A stretch of 64,000 nt of DNA from Shimia sp. CNT1-13L.2. Its GTDB lineage: Bacteria > Pseudomonadota > Alphaproteobacteria > Rhodobacterales > Rhodobacteraceae. The DNA lies in assembly GCF_024331145.1 (NCBI RefSeq), contig NZ_JANDJO010000002.1, positions 1-64,000 of the forward strand, given 5' to 3'. Made by a program: the position numbers and the translations under genes. A model generated the notes under the pieces. The model was not told where the DNA came from, did not search any database, and worked only from the letters and a program-made list of their open reading frames with translations. This document shows positions 18,296 through 26,446 of the stretch, in pieces (the stretch's first letter is position 1; each line of letters starts with the position of its first letter).

Positions 18296-19834
18296 TCAGG
18301 GTCTGGCCAGGCGGATGGGGTAGTGCGCGCGGATGTCGGCGTCGATGTCCGGGGCGATGTGGGGTGGCGGTGGTGCGGCAAGCAGTTCGCGGGTGCGCGC
18401 GCGGGCGCGTTCGAGAAGGTCCTTGTCTTCGGCGGCGGCCCATTCCTGCGGGGTGCGGCGGTCGGCGAGCGCGGGGTAGTAGTAGTCGGATTGCATCCGG
18501 TTCAGAGTTTGCTGGTGGCCAAGAAAATGACCGGGACCGCCGACACAGACATCGCGGATGGTTTCGAGCGCCAGGGTGCGTTCGTTGACCTCGAACCCCC
18601 TGGTGGCGCGCATGATCGAGCCGATCATGTCATTGTCGAGAACGAAGCTTTCGAAGGAACAGCCGAGAAGTGAGCCGTACATGCCGGCGGCCTCGTAGAC
18701 GAGGTTGGCTCCGGCGAGGGCAGACAGCAGTTCGGTGTAGCCTTTCTCGTAGCCGGCCTGGAAGTCGGGCAATTTGCTGTCGGTCATGCCGGCGCTGACC
18801 GCGCAGGGGATATCGTAGAACCGGGCCATCTGGGCGCAGGCGGCCATCAGCAGACCCTGTTCCGCGCTGCCGCCGGACATGGCGCCTGTGCGCAGGTCCG
18901 AAACGAAGGGCAGGGCACCGAAGGTTGCGGGGTGGCCGGGATTCAGCAGGTTCACGTAGACGAGGCCTGCCAACACCTCGGCGGTTTGCTGGGCAACGGC
19001 GCCGGCAAGCGGCGCGGGGCTGGTGGCACCGGCCTGACCGGCGGATACGAGTTTCAGGGGAATGCCGTGGCGGGCAGCGCATTCGATGACCCCGAGGGCT
19101 TCTTCGGCGAAGGTGAGCGGAGGGACGATGAAACAGGTCGAGACACAGATCGGGGGGCGTGCGCGCAGGGCCTCGGCCCCACCCATCAGAATCCGCAGCA
19201 TGCCGACGGTTTCTTCCATGACTTCGGGGGAGCCGAAGGAGGTGCCGGTGGGTTTGGCTGTGCCGGCGAGGCAGGCATAGGCGGTGTTGATGTCCATCTC
19301 GCGTGGGTCGGTGATGTCGCGGGCGACCACGGTGCGCTGGAACATGTGCAGGTTGGGCAGGGCATTGGCGAGGCGGGCCATGTCGTAGAGATCACGCAGA
19401 GTGGAATCGCGGATTTCGCTGGTTTCACTGTCGACGATATGTACCGCCGCACCTGAAGTGCCGAAATGGATGCGGCTGCCGGACGGGTCGATGTCGTGTT
19501 GAGCCTGCTGACCGTAGAGCTTGAAGCCACGGCCCGCGATCTTGAGCACCGCGCGCACCATTGGTTCGGGCATGAGGAGGCGGCCATCCTCGGTGAGGCT
19601 GCCACCCGCGGCACAGATCGTGTCTATGCAGGTCTGGGTTGCCCCCTTTAGACCGATTTCTTCGAGGATGCGCATCGCTGTGTCGTCGATCATGGCGAGT
19701 TCAGCATCGGTCAGGGCCTTGTACTGCCCTCCCGATATACCGGGCCAGATGGCCTCGGTCGGCCCGGTTCCTGCGCCATCGGCCCGTTCGAGCCTGCGGG
19801 CGGCGCGCCCGCCGCTGCGTCGTGTCGTGCTCAT
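18296..19834 (-). CDS. MttB-family (trimethylamine methyltransferase-like) protein, no pyrrolysine
   Basis: 512 residues from an ATG with GGAGAT upstream, overlapping the stop of the MmgE/PrpD gene (ATGA). It shows the MttB TIM-barrel family layout: an N-terminal helical region (YKALTDAELAMIDDTAMRILEEIG), then segments such as SCF-like CVSTCFIVPPLTF, VSAGQAGATSPAPLAGAVAQ and GGPGHFLGHQQTLNRM. True MttB carries pyrrolysine at an in-frame amber codon; this frame has none, so it belongs to the non-Pyl branch that includes the glycine betaine, proline betaine and carnitine methyltransferases MtgB, MtpB and MtcB. Those pass a methyl group to a corrinoid protein. No corrinoid protein gene is in the window. 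Last gene of a five-gene operon. Confidence 0.88.
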   Translation of the reverse strand: MSTTRRSGGRAARRLERADGAGTGPTEAIWPGISGGQYKALTDAELAMIDDTAMRILEEIGLKGATQTCIDTICAAGGSLTEDGRLLMPEPMVRAVLKIAGRGFKLYGQQAQHDIDPSGSRIHFGTSGAAVHIVDSETSEIRDSTLRDLYDMARLANALPNLHMFQRTVVARDITDPREMDINTAYACLAGTAKPTGTSFGSPEVMEETVGMLRILMGGAEALRARPPICVSTCFIVPPLTFAEEALGVIECAARHGIPLKLVSAGQAGATSPAPLAGAVAQQTAEVLAGLVYVNLLNPGHPATFGALPFVSDLRTGAMSGGSAEQGLLMAACAQMARFYDIPCAVSAGMTDSKLPDFQAGYEKGYTELLSALAGANLVYEAAGMYGSLLGCSFESFVLDNDMIGSIMRATRGFEVNERTLALETIRDVCVGGPGHFLGHQQTLNRMQSDYYYPALADRRTPQEWAAAEDKDLLERARARTRELLAAPPPPHIAPDIDADIRAHYPIRLARP

Positions 19835-21168
19835 AGGGTGATCTCCGTGAAAAAGTCCTGAATGTCGGAGGCCACTTGCCAGTCGAGAAGCCGGGTGAAG
19901 GTGGCTGAGGTATGGCCGGTGACGGCTTGGAATTTGGCCGCGAGATGGTGGGTGGTCATCGGGTTCTGAGGTGCGCCCAGAGGGTAAGCGCAGGAGGCGC
20001 TGAGCTGTTCGCCGGATGCGAGGGTGACGGTGAGCGTGTCGGGCTGGTTCGGGTCATAGTTGAGAGCCAGGTTGCGGGCCGGTTCCGGGCATACGGTGGT
20101 GCAGGCGACGAGGCGTGCAACCTGCGGGTCCTGCCAAAACCCTGCTGCGCTGTCGTCGAGGGTGAGATTGCCCGTGGTCAGGGCCTGCGCGATGCAGGCG
20201 GGAGCGGAGAACAGGGCCTCGTTGCGGTTGGTCGGGGTGTGGAACGGCAGGATCGCGTGGTGAAAATCCGGCATCTTGGCGTGGATGGCGGTCACAGTGT
20301 CTAGGCGGTTTTGCAGGGTATCGCGAAGCGTGAGCGCGGCTGTCATTAGGCGATGGGTGTAGCCGCAGGAAGGCCAGGGTTTCAGAACGAGGCCGTATTC
20401 CTGCAAGGCCCAGGGAGAGCCGAGGCGGGAGGCCATGTGCCGGAAGCGGTCTTGCTCGCGGGGGGCCATCAGGCCGCTAAAGCCTTTGGGATGGTCGATC
20501 ACATTGGGTTGGCCTGTCATGCCGCTGGCGGCAAAAAGGGCGGCTTCGAGACCTGCACGCGCGGCGAACCCGGCTTGCAGTGGTTTGGCGTTAGAGCCGA
20601 ACTGAAGCGTATAGCCGGTGGCCTGCGAGGTGGCGATGGAGATCGCGTGAGTGGTGGCGGTTTCATCAAGGCCAAGGAGGCGCGCGCAGGCTCCGGCGGC
20701 CCCGATCGCGCCGAGTGTGGCGGTTGAGTGAAAGCCGCGCGCGTAGTGGCCAAGGGTGAGGGCTTCTCCCAGGCGCATGATGATCTCGCAGCCGACGGCG
20801 TAGGCGGCAAGGAGGTCCCGGCCCGTGCAGGAATGCAGGTGGGCAGCGGCAAGCAGCGCCGGTAGGAGCACGACTGTGGGGTGGGTGTTGCCCGGTTCCT
20901 CCCAATCGTCGAGATCCCAGGCGTGGCCCGCCACGGCGTTGGCCAGGGCCGCATGGGGCGCAGTCAGAGTGATGGGGATGCCGAAGAGCGGAGCGCTGCC
21001 TTGCCCCAGCCGGGCGAGGGCGGTCTGGGCGCGCTGGGCAACGTCGCTTTTGGCCCCGGCCAGGATACATCCGAAACAATCGGCCACAGCGGGTGCCGCG
21101 ATGGCGGCCAAATCGGGTGTGGGCTGGGCCTTGATGGCAAAGCGGGCGAGCGCGCGGGCGGTGTTCAT
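19831..21168 (-). CDS. MmgE/PrpD family protein
   Basis: 445 residues, the usual length for the family, from an ATG with AAGGATG upstream. The N-terminal all-helical domain (KAQPTPDLAAIAAPAVADCFGCILAG) and motifs AGHAWDLDDWEEPGNTHPTVVLLPALLAAA and GYTLQFGSNAKPLQAGFAARAG are typical. Known members are 2-methylcitrate dehydratase (PrpD), cis-aconitate decarboxylase and an iminodisuccinate epimerase, so a hydratase, decarboxylase or isomerase of a carboxylic acid is expected, but not which. It sits between the aldehyde dehydrogenase (21-nt gap) and the MttB-like gene (4-bp overlap). Confidence 0.9.
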   Translation of the reverse strand: MNTARALARFAIKAQPTPDLAAIAAPAVADCFGCILAGAKSDVAQRAQTALARLGQGSAPLFGIPITLTAPHAALANAVAGHAWDLDDWEEPGNTHPTVVLLPALLAAAHLHSCTGRDLLAAYAVGCEIIMRLGEALTLGHYARGFHSTATLGAIGAAGACARLLGLDETATTHAISIATSQATGYTLQFGSNAKPLQAGFAARAGLEAALFAASGMTGQPNVIDHPKGFSGLMAPREQDRFRHMASRLGSPWALQEYGLVLKPWPSCGYTHRLMTAALTLRDTLQNRLDTVTAIHAKMPDFHHAILPFHTPTNRNEALFSAPACIAQALTTGNLTLDDSAAGFWQDPQVARLVACTTVCPEPARNLALNYDPNQPDTLTVTLASGEQLSASCAYPLGAPQNPMTTHHLAAKFQAVTGHTSATFTRLLDWQVASDIQDFFTEITL

Positions 21169-21189
21169 TTCACATCCTTTCGGGGCCGG

Positions 21190-22671
21190 TCAGGCAAAGG
21201 GATCGGGTTGATGCGGATCGGTTGAAAGCCAGACAGACTTTGTCTGCATGAAACAGCGCATGCCTTCCCAGCCGTTCTCGCGGCCATAGCCCGACTGTTT
21301 GTATCCGCCGACCGGAGACTGGGTGGCGGCGTTGAAATAGTTGTTGATGTAAACGGTGCCGGCCTCGATCCGGTCGGCCATGCGCATGGCTTTTGTAACG
21401 TCGCGGGTCCAGATGCCGGCGGCGAGGCCGAAAACGGTATCGTTGGCAATGCGCAGGACTTCGTCTTCGTCGGCCCAGGACTCGGTTGAGACGACAGGGC
21501 CAAAGATTTCGGTCTGGGCGAGATCCGAGCCGTTGGGGACATCGGCAAAGATGGTGGGGCCGATGTAGTAGCCCCTTTCGCGGCAGGCGGCGCGGCCGTC
21601 GAGAAGCAGCCTGTGGCCGGCCTTTTCGGCGGCGGTGATGTGGCGCAAGACGCTTTCGTAATGCGGTCGGTTGGCCATCGGTCCAATCTGGGTGGCGGGG
21701 TCATCCGGGGCGCCGACGCGCGCCTTTTTCACGGTGTCGACCAGACGGTTGGTGAAATCTTCGATCACATCGCGATGCACCAGAAGGCGTGTGCCGGAGA
21801 TGCAGGATTGGCCGCCGGGTGGGAAAATGCCTGCAGCGATGCCGTTGACGGCAAGATCAAGATCGGCATCTGGGAGGACGATCTGGGGCGACTTGCCGCC
21901 CAGTTCCATGACAATGGGTTTGACCTGTCGGGCGGCGATGGCGGCGGCAGCCTTGCCGCCTGCGGTGCCGCCGGTGAACGAAGCCATGCGCACATCCGGG
22001 TGATCTATCAGCGGCTCGCCCGTGGTCGCCCCGAAGCCGGTGACAACGTTGAGGACACCGGGGGGAAGATCGGCTTCGAGAAGTACGTCCATCAGTTCCA
22101 GGGTGGAGCAGGAAGACTGTTCGGAGGGTTTCAGGACCACGGTGTTGCCCGCGGCGAGGCAGGGGGCAAGTTTCCAGATCAGCGTGCCGAGTGGCGAGTT
22201 CCAAGGCAGGATTTGCGCGACCACGCCGAAGGGTTCCCATTTCATGTAGTTGTGCATGTTGGGTGCTTCGGCGGGGATCACGCGGCCTTCGAACTTGTCA
22301 CACATGCCCGCGTAGTAGTGCCAGCTGTCGACCTGCCACTGGTCCTGTTTGAGGCCGGGTGTGATCATATGGGGCAGCTTGCCGTTGTCGCGGGTTTCAA
22401 TGGCGCCAAGGCGCTCGGCGTGTTTCGAGATGACGTCGCCGATCCGACGCAGTACCCGGCCGCGTTCGGCCGGCAACATGCGGCCCCATGGCCCATCGTA
22501 AAAGGCGGAATGGGCGGCGGCCACAGCGCGGTCGATGTCGGGTTTGCGACAGTCAGGGACGCGGGCCCAGACCTCGCCATTGGCAGGGTTTTCGCTGTCG
22601 AGGTAGCCGCCTTCGATTGGGGCGTGCCATTGGTTGTTGGCGAAATACTGGAAGGTGCGGATGTCGGGCAT
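21190..22671 (-). CDS. NAD(P)-dependent aldehyde dehydrogenase
   Basis: 493 residues. The class 3-like ALDH motifs are complete: N158 in LPWNSP, K181 in KPSEQSS, the general base E256 in MELGGKSPQ, and the nucleophile C290 in PGGQSCISGTR. The NAD site GFGATTGEPLIDHPD is also clear. Closest family types are betaine-aldehyde or gamma-aminobutyraldehyde dehydrogenase-like enzymes. Its start abuts the stop of the GMC oxidoreductase reading frame, so it probably oxidises the aldehyde that enzyme would make. The true substrate is unknown. Confidence 0.92.
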   Translation of the reverse strand: MPDIRTFQYFANNQWHAPIEGGYLDSENPANGEVWARVPDCRKPDIDRAVAAAHSAFYDGPWGRMLPAERGRVLRRIGDVISKHAERLGAIETRDNGKLPHMITPGLKQDQWQVDSWHYYAGMCDKFEGRVIPAEAPNMHNYMKWEPFGVVAQILPWNSPLGTLIWKLAPCLAAGNTVVLKPSEQSSCSTLELMDVLLEADLPPGVLNVVTGFGATTGEPLIDHPDVRMASFTGGTAGGKAAAAIAARQVKPIVMELGGKSPQIVLPDADLDLAVNGIAAGIFPPGGQSCISGTRLLVHRDVIEDFTNRLVDTVKKARVGAPDDPATQIGPMANRPHYESVLRHITAAEKAGHRLLLDGRAACRERGYYIGPTIFADVPNGSDLAQTEIFGPVVSTESWADEDEVLRIANDTVFGLAAGIWTRDVTKAMRMADRIEAGTVYINNYFNAATQSPVGGYKQSGYGRENGWEGMRCFMQTKSVWLSTDPHQPDPFA

Positions 22672-24344
22672 TCAGGTCTCCAAGGGGTTTTCCGGTGGTG
22701 GCGCTGGGCGATCGAGGATGAGGTCGGCGGCCTTTTCGGCCATGGCAATCACGGTTGCGTAGAGATTGCCGGTGATCTGGGTGGGCATGGCGCTGGCATC
22801 TACAACGCGCAGGCCCCGGGTGCCGCGAACACAGAGGTTGGCGTCGAGCACGGCCATGGGATCGGTATCGGCGCCCATGCGGGCTGTGCAGCAGGGGTGG
22901 TGACCGGTGTAGGCGGTTTCGCGGATGGCGTCGATGATCTCGGCTTCGGTGCGGGCCGTGGCCCAGACGCCGATTTCGCCGGTGACGTATTGGGCGATCT
23001 GGGGTTGGGCCATGATGTCACGTATCACTTTCACGCCGCGCAGCAGTTCATCAAGGTCGCGTGCATCGGCAAAGTAGTTCGGGTCGATCAGCGGCGGGGC
23101 GGTGGGATCGGCGCTGGCGAGGCGGACGGTGCCGAGGGATTTCGGCCGTTCCTGATTGATGTCGATCTGGATGCCGGGGCGGGCCACCTTGCGACCACGT
23201 ACCAGCAGGCGGCGACCGAGGCGTTGCAGGAGGGGCGTGTTCTCATCTGCGCCGTTGCCGAGGTTTTCCTCGACCGTCATCGGGGTCATGAAAACTTCGA
23301 GTTCGGGTAGGCCTGGGTCTTCGAAGGCGTGGAAGAGAACAGTCGAGAACATCGCGCCGCCACCGGGGCCGGATCCGTTCAGAAGCCATCGCGCCATCAG
23401 GAGTGCCGCCTTGTCGAGGCGCTGGTGGCGGGCGTGGGACAGATCGAGGCGATCCGAGGCCCATTGCATCGAGACGTCGACGTGATCGGCGAGATGCGCG
23501 CCTACGCCGGGCAGGTCGATCACGGGCGTGATGCCGTGGCGTGCAAGGTGGGAGGCGGGCCGATCCCGGAAAGCATCAGCAATTGCGGCGTGCCGAAGGC
23601 GCCCTGGCAGAGGATGACTTCGCGGCGGGCGTGAATCTGCGTGCCTTGCAGGGTGGTGATGCCGGTGGCGCGGGTGCCGTCTAAGGTCACGTGGGAGACA
23701 TGGGTGCCGGTGAGGATGGTCAGGTTTTTCGGCAGGGCTTTCAGGTAGGCGATGGCCGAGGACTGTCGGATGCCACGGCTCACCGTGCTGTCATTGCGGG
23801 CAACACCGGTGCGGGTGGGGCCGTTGAAATCGTCGAGCCTGTTATGTCCGGCGGCAACGGCGGCCTCGATGAAAGCGCGATCAAGCGTTCCGAAGTTGGC
23901 GGCAGGTTCGGTTTTGAGGGGGCCGGCGGTGCCGTGGTAGGCGTCACGGCGGTCGCGGGCACCTTCCGACCGTCGGAAATAGGGCAGGAGATCGCTGTAG
24001 CCCCAACCCGGAAGGCCGCGTTGTCGCCAGCCGTCGTAGTCGGCGGGCACACCGCGCATGTAGATCATGCCGTTCACGATGGAGGAGCCGCCAAGCGCCT
24101 TGCCGCGTGCGAAATAGATGGTGCGTCCGTTCAGGGCGGGTTGTGGGACGGATTCCAGGCCCCAGTCGAGGCGCGGGTTGCCGAAGACAAACCCGTTGCC
24201 CGCGGGCATCCGGATAAAGAGATCGCGCCCCTTGCCGCCAGCTTCCACGAGGCAGACCGAGACCGAGGGATCTTCGGCGAGGCGGGCGGCAAGGACGCAG
24301 CCTGCCGAACCACCTCCGGCGATGACGTAGTCGTAGGTCGTCAT
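22672..24344 (-). pseudogene. GMC-family oxidoreductase (choline dehydrogenase-like), frameshifted
   Basis: Two adjoining frames make one GMC flavoprotein. The 5' part (24344 down to 23520, 274 codons) has the FAD motif VIAGGGSAGCVLAARLAE and the GMC signature GALGGSSIVNGMIYMRG-like segment, and runs into a stop after LMLSGIGP. The 3' part (to 22672) resumes one frame over with SHLARHGITPVIDLPGVGAHL and carries the C-terminal signature and the catalytic His region GHHPCCTARMG. Restoring one C at about 23556 on the plus strand rejoins both into a ~560-residue protein of normal family length. The frames overlap as GTGA, so a split protein is conceivable, but the conserved SHLARHG segment would then be untranslated. 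Sequencing error is possible. Confidence 0.85.
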
Positions 24345-25426
24345 GCCGCAAGCCTTTCAAGAATGGCGTCGGTCATGGCCGCGCTTGACGTGGCACCGCC
24401 GAGATCGGGCGGCAGGATGTTATCAGACAGGGTAAGCGAGACCGCCGTTTCCAGCGCCTGCGCGAGGTCGGGGCGGTCGAAGCTATGATCGAACATCATG
24501 CCCACCGAGAGGATCATCCCGACCGGGTTGGCAATGCCCCGGCCCGCGATGTCGGGAGCCGAGCCGGAGGTGCTTTCGTACATGCCGAAGACCGGGCCGG
24601 TGGCGGGATTGGCTGCGAGGCAAGCGGAGGGCAGCATGCCGAGCGACCCGGCATAGACAGCGGTGAGATCGCTGAGGATGTCGCCCAGCTGGTTGCAGCA
24701 CAAGACGACGTCGAAGTCCTCGGGGCGGCGCATCAGTTGGTAGGTACAGTTGTCGGCGAACATGTTCTGGAAGGCGACGTCGGGGTATTCGCGCGAAACC
24801 TCGGTGACGATTTCGCGCCAGAGTTTGTAGCTTTCCATGACGTTGGACTTGTCGCAGCTGACAAGTCTGCCGCGCCGTTTTTGGGCCAGCTGGAACCCTC
24901 CGTGGGCAAAGCGGGCGATCTCGGATTCGTCGTAGGCGGTGAGATCGTATCCCTGCCGCACGCCGTTGACACGGCGCTGGCCACGTTCTGTGGCGAACAT
25001 GGCTCCGCCGCACATTTCCCGCAGGATCAGGACATCGGCCTTGTCAGCGAGGCCGGGTCTGAAGGGCGTGTGGTCCATCAAGGAGGGCCATGCACGGGCA
25101 GGGCGCAGACCGAGATAGGTTTGCAGGTGGTGGCGCAGGTACATGAGGCCGTCTTGCCGTTCGGCACCGCCGGGCACGCGGATGTTGTCCCATCGCGGGC
25201 CACCCACAGCGCCAACCAGAACCGCATCGCTTGCCTTGGCCTGTGCAAGGGTTTCTTCGGTGCAGAACGTGCCGTGGGCCTCCCACGCCGCCCCGTGCAG
25301 GAGGTTGTGGGTGACATTCAGGTTCAGGCCCGCGCGATCCGCGAGGGCATGGGTGACGCGTAGACCCTGTTCGAGGATTTCAGGGCCGATGCCATCGCCG
25401 CCGAGCGCGAGAATGTTGATCTGCAC
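24341..25426 (-). CDS. 3-isopropylmalate dehydrogenase-like beta-decarboxylating dehydrogenase
   Basis: 361 residues from a GTG at 25426 with GGGAGG 8 nt upstream. Family motifs include LGGDGIGPEI, LREMCGGAMFATERGQR, CDKSNVMESYKLWREIV, the metal-binding DILSDLTAVYAGSLGMLPSA and FGMYESTSGSAPDIAGRGIANP. This is the isocitrate/isopropylmalate dehydrogenase family, which also holds tartrate and D-malate dehydrogenases. Several positions differ from ordinary LeuB (for example ADNCTYQL instead of the usual VDNAAMQL), and it heads a catabolic operon rather than a leucine cluster. I therefore expect a different 2-hydroxyacid substrate. It overlaps the GMC gene by 4 bp. Confidence 0.85.
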   Translation of the reverse strand: MQINILALGGDGIGPEILEQGLRVTHALADRAGLNLNVTHNLLHGAAWEAHGTFCTEETLAQAKASDAVLVGAVGGPRWDNIRVPGGAERQDGLMYLRHHLQTYLGLRPARAWPSLMDHTPFRPGLADKADVLILREMCGGAMFATERGQRRVNGVRQGYDLTAYDESEIARFAHGGFQLAQKRRGRLVSCDKSNVMESYKLWREIVTEVSREYPDVAFQNMFADNCTYQLMRRPEDFDVVLCCNQLGDILSDLTAVYAGSLGMLPSACLAANPATGPVFGMYESTSGSAPDIAGRGIANPVGMILSVGMMFDHSFDRPDLAQALETAVSLTLSDNILPPDLGGATSSAAMTDAILERLAA

Positions 25427-25494
25427 CTATTATTCCTCCCTGTGGCAACAACTTGAGAGTATCGCCTTGTCAGAAGGGAAAAAGGCGGAAATGG

Positions 25495-25511
25495 TGAATG
25501 GTGATCATTCA
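25495..25511. promoter_or_regulatory. Candidate LysR operator
   Basis: A perfect 6-bp inverted repeat with 5-nt spacer (TGAATG-GTGAT-CATTCA) lies in the roughly 100-bp gap between the divergent IPMDH-like operon and the LysR gene. It includes the first base of the earliest possible LysR start codon. Its place and size fit a LysR autoregulatory site. Confidence 0.45.
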
Positions 25512-25525
25512 TGAAAGGAATGAAG

Positions 25526-26413
25526 ATGGGAGAGCGGCATTTGCCGTTGCAGCAGTTGAATGCCTTCGAGGTGGCGGCGCGCCATCTGAGCTTTTCGCAT
25601 GCGGCGCGGGAGTTGAACGTCCAGCAACCCGCGGTAAGCCGCCAGGTGGCCGCACTTGAAGAGGCCCTTGGCGTGGCGCTGTTTGTGCGGACCAAGCCTC
25701 GGTTGACGCTGACGCAGGAAGGCGAAACCCTGGCCATTGCCGTGCGAAAGGGTTTCGAGGCGATGCGCGGCGGTGTGGACGCGGTTCAGAGCCGAAGCGA
25801 CCACGGGCGGATCGAGGTGAGCGCGGCGATTGGGTTCACCAGCCTGTACCTGCTGCCGCGGCTGGCGGAGTTTCAAGCGCTTCATCCGGACATCAAGGTG
25901 CAGGTGGTGACCCGTGACCAGAACCCGGACTATGACGTGTCACGCTGTGACGCGGTGGTGGTGTTTGATGATCGAGGCGTGCCGGGGTTGCGCAGCGAGC
26001 GGGTGTTCCGCGAAAACATGGTGGCGGTGTGCCATCCTGACTATCTTGGCGGAGGCGCGGCCTTGTCGCTTGAGGCACTGAGCCGAGAGCGGCTTTTGCA
26101 CATGTCAGGCCCGGCCCATATCGGGGATTGGGAGCGCTTTTTTCGGGGCAGCGGGCTGAGCGTGAAAAAGCCGGACAATCACGACCGTTTCCTGAGCTAC
26201 ATGGTGTATCTGCGAGCGATCCAGAACGGGCTTGGCATCGGGATCGGTTGGCGTCCGATGATCGATGAGTTCCTGAGTTCAGGCGCGCTTGTTCTTGCAA
26301 ACACGCGCGAATGCGTGACGGATCGAGGGTATTTCTGCTCGATCACGCCACGAGGGACATCCAAGCCAGAAACCAGCCTGTTTCTTGAGTGGCTGTGCGG
26401 TGGTGCACTTTAG
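25526..26413 (+). CDS. LysR-family regulator (GcvA-like), probable regulator of the MttB/GMC operon
   Basis: 295 residues from the ATG at 25526, which has AAAGGA 6 nt upstream; in-frame ATGs at 25511 and 25520 would add two to five residues. The winged helix (LPLQQLNAFEVAARHLSFSHAARELNVQQPAVSRQ) is the GcvA-type form. It is divergently placed from the five-gene catabolic operon with a short shared promoter region, so it most likely controls that operon. The ligand is unknown. Confidence 0.9.
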   Translation: MGERHLPLQQLNAFEVAARHLSFSHAARELNVQQPAVSRQVAALEEALGVALFVRTKPRLTLTQEGETLAIAVRKGFEAMRGGVDAVQSRSDHGRIEVSAAIGFTSLYLLPRLAEFQALHPDIKVQVVTRDQNPDYDVSRCDAVVVFDDRGVPGLRSERVFRENMVAVCHPDYLGGGAALSLEALSRERLLHMSGPAHIGDWERFFRGSGLSVKKPDNHDRFLSYMVYLRAIQNGLGIGIGWRPMIDEFLSSGALVLANTRECVTDRGYFCSITPRGTSKPETSLFLEWLCGGAL

Positions 26414-26446
26414 GAGGTTTGTTTCCGGCATGAGAATGGCGGGTGA

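Noticed and set aside
18296-19834. Pyrrolysine-type MttB
   Set aside because: No in-frame TAG codon occurs in this frame nor in the one at 55267-56769, and no pyl genes are in the window.
22672-23523. Separate protein starting at GTG 23523
   Set aside because: It lacks the FAD motif and begins inside a conserved GMC segment, so it is better explained as the 3' part of the frameshifted gene.
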